Assembly (NCBI GenBank): GCA_934691725.1
Contig: CAKUTF010000027.1
Location: 1-38,911, forward strand
Reading direction: 5' to 3'
Length of the DNA stretch: 38,911 nt
Source of the DNA: an uncultured Fibrobacter sp.
GTDB lineage: Bacteria > Fibrobacterota > Fibrobacteria > Fibrobacterales > Fibrobacteraceae
Below, piece after piece: positions 25,607 to 33,851 of this stretch. Position numbers and translations under genes: made by a program. The notes beneath the pieces were generated by a model. That model saw only the letters and a list, made by a program, of their open reading frames with translations. It was not told the DNA's origin and searched no databases. The first letter of the stretch is position 1; every line of letters starts with the position of its first letter.

Positions 25607-26548
25607 TTAGGTGTGGGCATCGACCCATTCCGCGTTCTTCCGGCAAGCCTCGACGGACTTCGCAAAGGCAGCCTTTTCCTCGTCGTTCATCTTGACTTCG
25701 AGAATCTTTTCGACACCGTTTGCGCCGACCACGACAGGCACGCCGCAGTAGAGCCCCTTCACGCCGTATTCGCCATCGAGCTTCGCAGCGCAGGAGAACA
25801 CGCTCTTCTTGTCGAGGAGGTAGGCTTCCGCCATGTGGATAGCGGAAGTAGCCGGGCTGTAGAAAGCGGAACCGCGTCCGAGCAGGTTCACGATTTCACC
25901 GCCGGCTCCGGCAGTGCGCTTCGCGAGTTCGGCGAACTTTTCCTTGCTCATCAGCTGCGGCAGGGGAATTCCGCCGACCGAGACGCATTCGTAGATGGAA
26001 ACCATCGTATCGCCGTGGCCGCCCATGACAAGCGCCTTGACATCTTCGACGGAAACGCCGAGTTCGTCAGCGACAAAGCAGGCGAGACGCGCGGAGTCGA
26101 GAACGCCGGCCATACCGATGACGCGGTTCGCCGGGAATCCGGTCTGCTTCTGCATGTTGTAAACCATCGCATCGAGCGGGTTCGTGATGACGATGACAAA
26201 AGCGTTCGGAGCGTTCGTCTTGATGGCTTCGGCAACCGTCTTGATGACGCCGCAGTTCTTGTCTAGAAGATCGTCGCGGCTCATGCCCGGCATCCGCGGG
26301 AAACCGGCAGTGACGATGACGACGTCCGCACCCTTGAGGTCCGCATAATCCGTAGAACCGGAAAGATTCACGGAAGAGTTGATGACGGAGCGCCCTTCCA
26401 TGATATCGAGGGCCTTGCCCTTCGGCATGCCTTGGGTCTGCGGGATATCGATAAGCACGACATCGCCGAGCTGCTTCTGGGCGAGAACCAAAGCCATCGT
26501 TCCGCCGATTTGACCTGCGCCGACAAGCGCGATTTTCTTTCTAGCCAT
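25607..26548 (-). CDS. mdh: Malate dehydrogenase (LDH-like type)
   Basis: A 313-aa NAD-dependent enzyme that interconverts malate and oxaloacetate. Motifs: KIALVGAGQIGGTMALVLAQ (Rossmann), TAGFPRMPGMSRDDL (the Arg after Pro marks malate rather than lactate specificity), VITNPLDAMVY, and VMGGHGDTMVSIYE with the catalytic His. Start: ATG at 26548 with an AAGGAAGG-type ribosome binding site; a longer frame begins at 26596 but its upstream part has no such support. A TATCTT box lies 38 bp upstream. In succinate-forming anaerobes this enzyme lies on the reductive route from oxaloacetate; that fits the presumed organism. Confidence 0.95.
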   Translation of the reverse strand: MARKKIALVGAGQIGGTMALVLAQKQLGDVVLIDIPQTQGMPKGKALDIMEGRSVINSSVNLSGSTDYADLKGADVVIVTAGFPRMPGMSRDDLLDKNCGVIKTVAEAIKTNAPNAFVIVITNPLDAMVYNMQKQTGFPANRVIGMAGVLDSARLACFVADELGVSVEDVKALVMGGHGDTMVSIYECVSVGGIPLPQLMSKEKFAELAKRTAGAGGEIVNLLGRGSAFYSPATSAIHMAEAYLLDKKSVFSCAAKLDGEYGVKGLYCGVPVVVGANGVEKILEVKMNDEEKAAFAKSVEACRKNAEWVDAHT

Positions 26549-26586
26549 AAATGAACCTTCCTTCTTGGGACAAAAATGTTGGCCAT

Positions 26587-26592
26587 AAGATA
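26587..26592 (-). promoter_or_regulatory. TATCTT -10-like box of mdh
   Basis: TATCTT on the minus strand, 38 bp before the mdh ATG and just after the preceding gene's terminator. A -35 is not clear. Confidence 0.4.
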
Positions 26593-26605
26593 GCAAATTT
26601 CAGAC

Positions 26606-26634
26606 AAAAAAGCGCCTTTTCCGAAAATAGGCGC
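26606..26634 (-). terminator. Rho-independent terminator of the Omp85-like gene
   Basis: On the minus strand, GCGCCT pairs with AGGCGC across a short A/T-rich loop whose TTTTC and GAAAA also pair, followed by six Us. It lies 17 bp past the stop of the 26651-28084 gene. Confidence 0.8.
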
Positions 26635-26650
26635 GGGCAAACCCAGAGGT

Positions 26651-28084
26651 CTAGCGAAATTCGGGCGCAATCGTGCAGATAAGGACAAAGCCCGAAAGAC
26701 CGTGAAAGCCTATCTGCAGGCGGAAAAAATACATGTCCGGCTTGCGGACCCGGATTCCGAAACCCCAGGAGTTCAGAAGCTTATCACTGTCAAAGGTATG
26801 CCATGTTCTCCCGTACATCACATACTCGTCAAAGATCACCCCATCGACAAGCCTGTCGATAGGCCAGCGGTATTCGAGAGAAATCCCCTTCATCGCGTAA
26901 TCGGTATAGACCCTGCTGTAGCCGCGGAGCGGGTAGCGCGTACTGGCCGTTGAAAAGGCCGTAAAAGGGGCGCCCCCCTCTTCCATTTCCCACATCTGCC
27001 GCAAACGGAACTGGACAGCGAGCACCCGTCTGTTGAGAAGGGTGTTCCGGATGTTTTCGGGGCGCCAGAGCCGTAGAGTCTCTTCCCAGGAAAAATCCGT
27101 GTAGAATTTCCGCGACATACGCGCTTCCTTCGCAGAAAGCCCGTACTTAGACGAATCCTTTCCCAGATAGAAATAGTGCTGGGCGACAAAATCCAGGGCC
27201 TGGTAGTCGTGGGAAAACTCGTTGGACCGGAGCGAAGAGTTTTTCCCGCCGTAATCCCCCACGTGCGTATAGTTCCACGAAACGGAAAGCCGGGAGCCTC
27301 TCGTCGGGACATAGGGCGCGTCGAGATTGTCAAACGTCAGGGCAAGCTTTACCGGGAACTGGTTATACCTCTGGTAGAGACCGCGGTCATACGGATTGAA
27401 GAGCGGATGCTGCGAAAGGACCGTATCCCCGACATCGGGGATGTCAAAGCGCTTGCGCGAAAGCCCGAACGTCGCCTGGATATCCATGTTGGGAATCGGA
27501 AGCGGACGCCCCACCCGGAATTCCGCGGAATAGGAGGAATCTGTGAAGGAAAATTCCTCGTCACGGTCCGCAAGCGTAAGGGAACGCGGTACGGACATTC
27601 CCGCATCCCGGTCCATTTCAAAATCGAATCGCCCACCGAGAAGAAACTCCGTCCCGAATACGTTGCGCTTCGTATAGCGCGCGGTGAAGTCCAGGTCGCT
27701 ATTTGCGAAAAGCCCTGCGCTGAACACGAAATAGTCCTTTTCAAGGATCATGTTCCGATGGCGGTAGGCGAATCCCATCATCGTCGTCGCCCCGGGCCGC
27801 AGGTTGAACGTCGGATAGATAAAAATATTCCTGTCCTTCCCGAACGTAATCGCATCGACTCCCGTCTCGACCACATTATTCTTGACCGCATAGTGAATCG
27901 GCGCAGAGAAAGGAAAAACAAGAACGTTCAAGGCCGGCTGGACAACATGGGAAAACGGCCACGCCAGGTATTCCGCAAGCGTCTTTCCCGGCTTTTCGGA
28001 AGCGGCGGAATCCGCAGGCAGAGACGATTCCTTCGCGTAGAGCGAAAAAGCCGAGAGAAGCAAGATTCCAAGTATCCGGGACAT
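26651..28084 (-). CDS. Omp85/BamA-superfamily beta-barrel protein without POTRA domains
   Basis: The 477-aa protein has a signal peptide (residues 1-17) and a long strand-rich body. Two family marks are visible: DAPYVPTRGSRLSVSWNY (the PTRG region before the barrel) and STRYPLRGYSRVYTDYAMKG followed by ISLEYRWPID, the LRGY lid-loop motif. It ends in a barrel-type terminal strand with an aromatic three residues from the end region (ICTIAPEFR). There are no visible POTRA repeats, so it is closer to the surface-antigen/patatin-associated or orphan barrels than to BamA. It should lie in the outer membrane. It is divergent from the MMPL gene. A TAAATT hexamer ends 9 nt before the ATG and no Shine-Dalgarno site is seen. 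Confidence 0.78.
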   Translation of the reverse strand: MSRILGILLLSAFSLYAKESSLPADSAASEKPGKTLAEYLAWPFSHVVQPALNVLVFPFSAPIHYAVKNNVVETGVDAITFGKDRNIFIYPTFNLRPGATTMMGFAYRHRNMILEKDYFVFSAGLFANSDLDFTARYTKRNVFGTEFLLGGRFDFEMDRDAGMSVPRSLTLADRDEEFSFTDSSYSAEFRVGRPLPIPNMDIQATFGLSRKRFDIPDVGDTVLSQHPLFNPYDRGLYQRYNQFPVKLALTFDNLDAPYVPTRGSRLSVSWNYTHVGDYGGKNSSLRSNEFSHDYQALDFVAQHYFYLGKDSSKYGLSAKEARMSRKFYTDFSWEETLRLWRPENIRNTLLNRRVLAVQFRLRQMWEMEEGGAPFTAFSTASTRYPLRGYSRVYTDYAMKGISLEYRWPIDRLVDGVIFDEYVMYGRTWHTFDSDKLLNSWGFGIRVRKPDMYFFRLQIGFHGLSGFVLICTIAPEFR

Positions 28085-28164
28085 TTTGCAGACAATTTAA
28101 CAAATCGCGTCAAAATAAAATTTTCAGAAAAATCCCCGCCTTGGATTTTTTAGATTATCGCTTG

Positions 28165-30567
28165 ATGTTTTCCCTTCTCCAGAGAATCCTGCGCAGCGCT
28201 ATCCGGCATCCGAAAGCGGTTCTTTTCCTTTCGCTTATCCTGACCGTACTTTCCGTCTATCCGGTGACGCATCTCAAGTGGGAACTTCACACCATCGACA
28301 TGCTCCCGGATTCGTCCGAGGTCAAGCGGACAAGCGCAATCGTCGAAAAGAACTTCGGCGGATTCGGATCGCTCATAGTCGTCATCACCTCGGAAGACAG
28401 CGCAAGGAACGACCGACTTGTGAGCGGGCTTGCAAAGTCTCTCGAAGGTAGCCGCTTTGTAAACTTCGTCGATTACAAGTCCGACGCCGAATTTTTCGAG
28501 AAGAACAAGCTTCTCTATATCCACACGTCCGATCTCCGGCGCATCCGCAACCGACTGTCCGACCTGCGCTCGCGCTACGCGTTCGAAGCGAGCCCGTTCT
28601 ACGTCGATCTCCTTTCGAACGATTCCCTCCTGAAACTCACCCGCGATTCCCTCGCCCGGGAAATTTCCGACTCGCTCTCCATCGGGGAACTCGAACGGAA
28701 ATACCTTTCGCCGCTGAAGACCATGTATTCCAACGAAAGCGGAACGATTCGGGCGCTCAACATCTTTCCGAGGAAAAGGGTTTCCGACCTCGACGCTTCG
28801 CGCAAGCTCATCCATGTCGTAAACGGCGCGTTCGAAAGCCTCCCGGAAAGCGACCAGGCGAAGATGTTCATGACGGGCAAGGTTTTCCAGACGGCAAGCG
28901 AGGGAAGGCTCGTGCTGTCCGAAGCCCGCTCCACGGGCATCATTCTCGCGGTAGTTCTCGCCCTATTCCTGCTTTTTCGCTTCGCCAAAAGACCCGCGCT
29001 CTTTCTGCTTTCCATTATCCCGATGGCGCTCGTCCTCACGTGGACAATGGCCGCAGCCTTCCTTCTCTATGGGCGCATCAACCTGTATTCCCTGATCCTC
29101 GCCATCATCCTGCCCGGAATTTCCTCGCGGGAAATCATCCACCTGATGACGCGATACGCCGACGAGCAACGAAAAGGCCTAGGATACGAACTGAGTCTCG
29201 AAAGTGCGCTTCTCGGCGTCGGCCCGACCATCGCCATGTCCGCATTTTCCATCGCCGGAGCCTTTCTCGGGCTTTTGTTCGTCCCGCTCTCCGGAATCCA
29301 GGAATTAGGCGTTCTCGGCGGGATAGGCTCCATCCTCAACTGGGCGGTATCGGGACTTGTGTTTCCGGCACTCATCGAAGTCACCGGGCATTACCGCACG
29401 TTCCTTGTCTTCGAAAAGATCAAGGCGCGGATGGAGGATTTTAAAGAGCGTCCTTTCTCCGGCTTCAAAAAATACATCGCCCCGGTCGTCCTTCTCTCGC
29501 TGATTCTCCCGGTTCGAGGCGTCTATCCCGAATTCGATTACGATTTTTCGCACACCGAATACAATCCGAAAACCGTCGAGGCGGACGAGCTTTTAACCCA
29601 CACGAACTTCGTCAAATACGATCCAGTCGTCGTAGTCCTGCCCAGCGCGGAAAAGGTCCGGACTTTCTACAACCGGATGAACCGTGAAATCGAGGCGAAT
29701 CCCGACACGAAAATCCGTGCGGTCGCCATCTACCAGAACCTGCTTCCGTCAAACCAAAAGGAAAAAATTTCGCTCATCAGGGAAATCCGGGGAGAACTCG
29801 ATCCCGAAATCCTGAAAAAGCTGAGCCCGGCGGATTCTGACAGAATCGAAAAAATCGTCCGCGAATGGAACGACGTTCCCGTCCTCTACAAGGACCTTCC
29901 CGAAAATCTGCGTCGCATCTTCGGGGAGAACGGGGAAGGTTTCGGGGAATTCGCCTTTCTCCTGCCGAACTTCAACCCGGACGACGGTCTAGCCTGCCGA
30001 AAGCTCGCGCGTGAACTGGAATCCGTTAAATATCCCAAAACCGGGTCGGCGCTTGTCCGCGCGGAACTTCTAAACCGGACGCTTCCCCACTTCCACAAGG
30101 CGATTCTTTTCGCCGTCGCGAGCGTCTTCTTCCTCACCTTCCTCTTTTACCGGAAAATTTCCTTTTCGCTCTTCACGCTGGTTTCGCCGATCGTCGCCTT
30201 CTTCTGGCTTCTTTCGCTCCTCAGGCTTCTCGGAATCGAGCTCTCGTCCTACAGCTCGCTCGCCTTCCCCATCCTCATCGGCATGAGCATCGAGGGTTCC
30301 GTCCAGCTATGGTCCGCCTATTACGAGCGTTCCACCGGGAGCATCTACTACATTCTGAAAACGACAGGCGTCACCTGCCTCTTTTCGGAAATCCTTACCG
30401 TGACCGTCCTCTTCGGGCTTTTCCTCTCCTCGCATCCCGGGGTGCGGGAAATCGGTCTTGTATCCGTCCTGGGAATCCTCTGCATCACGCTTTCCCACCT
30501 GTTCGTGTTTCCGCTCCTCGCCGGATGGCTTGATATCCGCCGAATCAAAAGGAGAAAAAGAAAATGA
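28165..30567 (+). CDS. RND/MMPL-type transporter
   Basis: The 800-aa protein has the duplicated RND layout of the MMPL/HpnN group: TM1 (about 16-33), a periplasmic domain of about 215 residues beginning WELHTIDMLPDSSEVKRTSA, five TMs, then TM7, a second periplasmic domain and five TMs. Motifs: PGISSREIIHLMTRYADEQR in the first half and LIGMSIEGSVQLWSAYYERS in the second. Such proteins export lipids or other hydrophobic molecules. The ATG at 28165 is preferred to the TTG at 28141; neither has a ribosome binding site. The last 4 nt overlap the aminotransferase gene (ATGA). Confidence 0.85.
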   Translation: MFSLLQRILRSAIRHPKAVLFLSLILTVLSVYPVTHLKWELHTIDMLPDSSEVKRTSAIVEKNFGGFGSLIVVITSEDSARNDRLVSGLAKSLEGSRFVNFVDYKSDAEFFEKNKLLYIHTSDLRRIRNRLSDLRSRYAFEASPFYVDLLSNDSLLKLTRDSLAREISDSLSIGELERKYLSPLKTMYSNESGTIRALNIFPRKRVSDLDASRKLIHVVNGAFESLPESDQAKMFMTGKVFQTASEGRLVLSEARSTGIILAVVLALFLLFRFAKRPALFLLSIIPMALVLTWTMAAAFLLYGRINLYSLILAIILPGISSREIIHLMTRYADEQRKGLGYELSLESALLGVGPTIAMSAFSIAGAFLGLLFVPLSGIQELGVLGGIGSILNWAVSGLVFPALIEVTGHYRTFLVFEKIKARMEDFKERPFSGFKKYIAPVVLLSLILPVRGVYPEFDYDFSHTEYNPKTVEADELLTHTNFVKYDPVVVVLPSAEKVRTFYNRMNREIEANPDTKIRAVAIYQNLLPSNQKEKISLIREIRGELDPEILKKLSPADSDRIEKIVREWNDVPVLYKDLPENLRRIFGENGEGFGEFAFLLPNFNPDDGLACRKLARELESVKYPKTGSALVRAELLNRTLPHFHKAILFAVASVFFLTFLFYRKISFSLFTLVSPIVAFFWLLSLLRLLGIELSSYSSLAFPILIGMSIEGSVQLWSAYYERSTGSIYYILKTTGVTCLFSEILTVTVLFGLFLSSHPGVREIGLVSVLGILCITLSHLFVFPLLAGWLDIRRIKRRKRK

Positions 30568-31757
30568 AAAATCTGTCCCGGCGCATCCAGAACATCGCTC
30601 CGTCGCTCACCGTCGAAATCGATACGCTCGCCAAGAAACTCAAGGCCGAAGGCAAGGACATCGTGTCGCTCGGCGCGGGCGAACCCGACTTCGACACCCC
30701 GGAAGAAATCCGCGAAGCGGGAAAGGCCTCGATCGACGAAGGCAAGACGCGCTATACCTCGCCGCAAGGGATTCTCGAAGTCCGCAAAGCGGTCGTAAAA
30801 AAACTTTTCAGCCAGAACGGCCTCCGCTATTCCCCGGAACAAATCATCATGACCAGCGGAGCGAAGCATGCCGTCTTCAATGCGCTGCTAGCGCTAATCA
30901 ACCCGGGCGACGAGGTAATCATCCCAGAGCCTTACTGGGTGACGTATCCCGAACTGGTGAAGCTTCTCGGCGGAATCCCCGTCTTCGTCCACACCGACGA
31001 AACAAAGCGTTTCCAGATGTCCGGAGAGGAACTCGAAAAAAAGATTTCGGAAAAGACGAAAGCCGTCATCCTGAACAATCCGACAAACCCGACGGGAACG
31101 CTCTACTCCGAAGAAACGCTCGATTCCATCGCAAGCGTCATCGTCGCAAACGACCTTTACGCGGTTTCGGACGAGGTCTATGAACACTTTTCCTACGGAG
31201 GAAAGTTCAAGAGCCTCGCCGCGTGCCCGGGAATGATTGAGCGCACAGTCCTCATCAACGGGCTTTCCAAATCCCACTGCATGACCGGCTGGCGCGCAGG
31301 CTTCATCGCCGCACCGGAACCGGTTGCAAGGCTCATCGCCAAGGCGCAAGGGCAAACGACCCACCATCCGTCAAACGTCGCCCAGTATGCGGCCAAGAAG
31401 GCTCTCGAAATGCCACTCGACGGCGTCCTGGAAATGCGCGACGAATTCCGGAAGCGGAGAGACTTTATCTTCCAAAAAGTATCGAATATTCCGGGCATCC
31501 ATGCGGATCTCCCGAACGGTGCCTTTTACCTTTTCGTGAAAATCGGCGAACTTTTCGGAAAGACCGCCCCGGACGGAAAGATCATTTTGAATTCAGTCGA
31601 ATTCTGCACCTACCTGCTTGAAGAAACGGGTCTCGCGATTGTCCCCGGGAGCGCCTTTGGGCGCGAAGGCTACGTGCGGCTTTCGTATGCCGCCTCGATG
31701 GAAACACTCGAAAAGGCCGCGGAACGCCTGGAGCGGGCCGTTTCCGCGTTGCGCTAG
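30564..31757 (+). CDS. Class I/II aminotransferase, aspartate aminotransferase type
   Basis: This is a 397-aa PLP enzyme of the group Ib aspartate aminotransferases. Evidence: IVSLGAGEPDFDTPEEI, TRYTSPQGILEVRKA, PYWVTYPELVKLL, NNPTNPTGTLYS (171-182), SDEVYEHFSY, and the PLP lysine in INGLSKSHCMTGWRAGF (Lys236). The distal Arg (in YVRLSYA) binds the substrate carboxylate. It overlaps the MMPL gene by 4 nt and is 12 bp from the FHA-ABC gene. The substrate could be aspartate or prephenate as in related enzymes; the sequence does not settle it. Confidence 0.93.
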   Translation: MKNLSRRIQNIAPSLTVEIDTLAKKLKAEGKDIVSLGAGEPDFDTPEEIREAGKASIDEGKTRYTSPQGILEVRKAVVKKLFSQNGLRYSPEQIIMTSGAKHAVFNALLALINPGDEVIIPEPYWVTYPELVKLLGGIPVFVHTDETKRFQMSGEELEKKISEKTKAVILNNPTNPTGTLYSEETLDSIASVIVANDLYAVSDEVYEHFSYGGKFKSLAACPGMIERTVLINGLSKSHCMTGWRAGFIAAPEPVARLIAKAQGQTTHHPSNVAQYAAKKALEMPLDGVLEMRDEFRKRRDFIFQKVSNIPGIHADLPNGAFYLFVKIGELFGKTAPDGKIILNSVEFCTYLLEETGLAIVPGSAFGREGYVRLSYAASMETLEKAAERLERAVSALR

Positions 31758-31769
31758 CCAAGGGTTTTC

Positions 31770-33851
31770 ATGGCATCCACTTTCTTTGTCCAGAAAATCC
31801 CGGCGGAGAAACCTTTCGTCATCGGACGCGGAAAGGGCGTCGATTTCGAACTGAAAGACGCTTCCGTTTCAAGACGACACGCAAGGATCGAACACAAAGC
31901 GGGTCGCTGGATTTTCACGAACCTGAGCGAAACCTCGGGGTCGCTCTTCCAGGGAAAGGACATCGATACAAAGGACATCGAAGACGGAGACGTCTTTCTC
32001 TTGGGTTTGCAACAGCTTCGCTTTTCGATCAAGGACGGCGAACTTTCCCTTTCCCATGTCCGCACGCTAGAAGACGTCCCGGCAATTCCGCTTTCGGAAA
32101 AATTCTCCGTCACGCTTGGCCGCGGTTCAAACGACGACGAACCGGGAACAATCCTCCACCCGGCATGTCCCAAAAAGCTCGCGACGGCGAGACTCGAAGG
32201 AAAACGTCTGCGTCTCGACTTTTCGACTCGGATTTTTTCCCGGACAAAGTATCTCGAAAACCGCGGGACATTGAAGCTTCCCTGGTGCCTTCTCGAATTT
32301 CGCGACGGGAATCTTTTTCTCCACCAGAAAGATGTCGGATTTTCCCTGACCGTTTCGGACGTGTCCGTGGAAATTTCCCACAGGAAAATTCTCGAAGACA
32401 TCCGATTTTTCCTGCCCGCCGGCAAAATCCTTTCCATCATCGGCCAGAGCGGACAAGGAAAAAGCACGTTCCTCGAACTTCTCGCGGGAAAGGTGCGCCG
32501 TTCAGAAGGAAACATTTTTCTCGACGGCATCGACTACGAAGCGGGAAACGTCCAGCGCGAAATCGCCTACCTGCCGCAGGAACCGCTTCTTAGGAACGCG
32601 CTAACCGTCAGCGAAACGCTCCGCCTTTCGGCGCGAATTTCCCTCCCGAAAGACTACACGGCAAACGAAACTGAAAACCGTTCGGCAAAACTTTTAGAAC
32701 TTCTGCGCCTTTCAGGTCTCGAAAACCAGAAAATTGCGCACCTGTCGGGCGGAGAACGTCGCCGCGTCGCCATCGCGGCAGAGCTGATGGGCGCCCCCGG
32801 CCTGATCCTTCTCGACGAACCGCTTTCCGGCCTCGACCCGCTGAACGCGAAACGCCTCTGCTCCTACCTCAGGGAACTTTCCTCAAAAGGCCATACCGTC
32901 ATCCTCACGACGCACAGTTACGAAGCCTTGCAGGTCTCCGATGAAATCCTTCTCATCCACCAGGGAAAGATGGGATTTTACGGAACCCCGACGGACGCAT
33001 TCCGTTTTTTTAACGCACAGGATCCCGAAGGAATTCTCGAAACTCTTTCCGACAGGACTTCTGAAAACTGGAAAGAAGCCGGCATCTGCAGCCGGGTAGA
33101 AAAGCCCGAACCCGTCGAATCGTATTTTCCGCAGTACCCGCGAAAGGATATATTCCCTTATTTCTTCGCAGTCCTTTGCCGACAATGGTTTCGGGATCCC
33201 GGCAAGGCCGGGTCGCTCGTCGTCCAGCCGGTCGTCATCGGTTTTCTCTTCTCCCAAATTTTTTCGAAAACGTCTTCGCTCTGGGTCGCGGCCTTCGCCC
33301 TCGTTCTCTCGGCAAACTGGTTTGCCCTCTCCCTTGCCGTCCGGGAAGTCGTGCAGGAAAAGAACCTCCTCCTCGGCGAATTCCGCAAAGGGGTCTCACC
33401 CGCCAAGATCCTCACGGCAAAGCTCATCTTCACCGCGTTTTTCGCCATTTTCGAAGCGGGAATCGTCTATGCGTTTCTTGCCGAAAGCGTCTCCGTCCCC
33501 CCTTCCGCGCCTCTCTGGATTACTTTGTGTGCAACGATACTTCCCGCATCCGCCGCGGGTCTCCTGCTCAGCGTCTTCGCGAGAAATCCCGGACAGGCGA
33601 ACGCTTTTCTTCCGCTGGTGATCCTTCCGCAAATCGCCCTTTCCGGCGCGCTTGTTCCCAAAGACCAGATGACGGAAATCGCCCAAAAAATATCCCTCGC
33701 GATATGGACGCTTTACGACCAGTCTGCGATGCAGGACGTATTCATGGGCATGGATGCGCGGCTTTCCGACTGGACGCTCCCGATTTTCATCGCCATCTTA
33801 ATTTATATTGTATCCATCATCGCCTTAAAACACATGAAGAAAGCAAAATGA
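31770..33851 (+). CDS. ABC transporter with N-terminal FHA domains (half ABCG-like exporter)
   Basis: The 693-aa protein has four parts. Residues 5-88 form a canonical FHA domain with KPFVIGRGKGVDFEL and the phosphothreonine-site motif SVSRRHARIE. Residues about 100-190 look like a second, degenerate FHA (KFSVTLGRGSNDDEPGT, no SxxH). Residues about 195-430 are the ATPase: Walker A GQSGQGKST (225-233), signature LSGGERRRVAIAAELM (325 on), Walker B LILLDEPLSGLDP (345 on). From about 475 on lie six TM segments of the ABC2 type. The architecture resembles ABCG-like exporters such as those with FHA domains next to kinases. It overlaps the kinase gene by 4 nt (ATGA). Confidence 0.92.
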   Translation: MASTFFVQKIPAEKPFVIGRGKGVDFELKDASVSRRHARIEHKAGRWIFTNLSETSGSLFQGKDIDTKDIEDGDVFLLGLQQLRFSIKDGELSLSHVRTLEDVPAIPLSEKFSVTLGRGSNDDEPGTILHPACPKKLATARLEGKRLRLDFSTRIFSRTKYLENRGTLKLPWCLLEFRDGNLFLHQKDVGFSLTVSDVSVEISHRKILEDIRFFLPAGKILSIIGQSGQGKSTFLELLAGKVRRSEGNIFLDGIDYEAGNVQREIAYLPQEPLLRNALTVSETLRLSARISLPKDYTANETENRSAKLLELLRLSGLENQKIAHLSGGERRRVAIAAELMGAPGLILLDEPLSGLDPLNAKRLCSYLRELSSKGHTVILTTHSYEALQVSDEILLIHQGKMGFYGTPTDAFRFFNAQDPEGILETLSDRTSENWKEAGICSRVEKPEPVESYFPQYPRKDIFPYFFAVLCRQWFRDPGKAGSLVVQPVVIGFLFSQIFSKTSSLWVAAFALVLSANWFALSLAVREVVQEKNLLLGEFRKGVSPAKILTAKLIFTAFFAIFEAGIVYAFLAESVSVPPSAPLWITLCATILPASAAGLLLSVFARNPGQANAFLPLVILPQIALSGALVPKDQMTEIAQKISLAIWTLYDQSAMQDVFMGMDARLSDWTLPIFIAILIYIVSIIALKHMKKAK

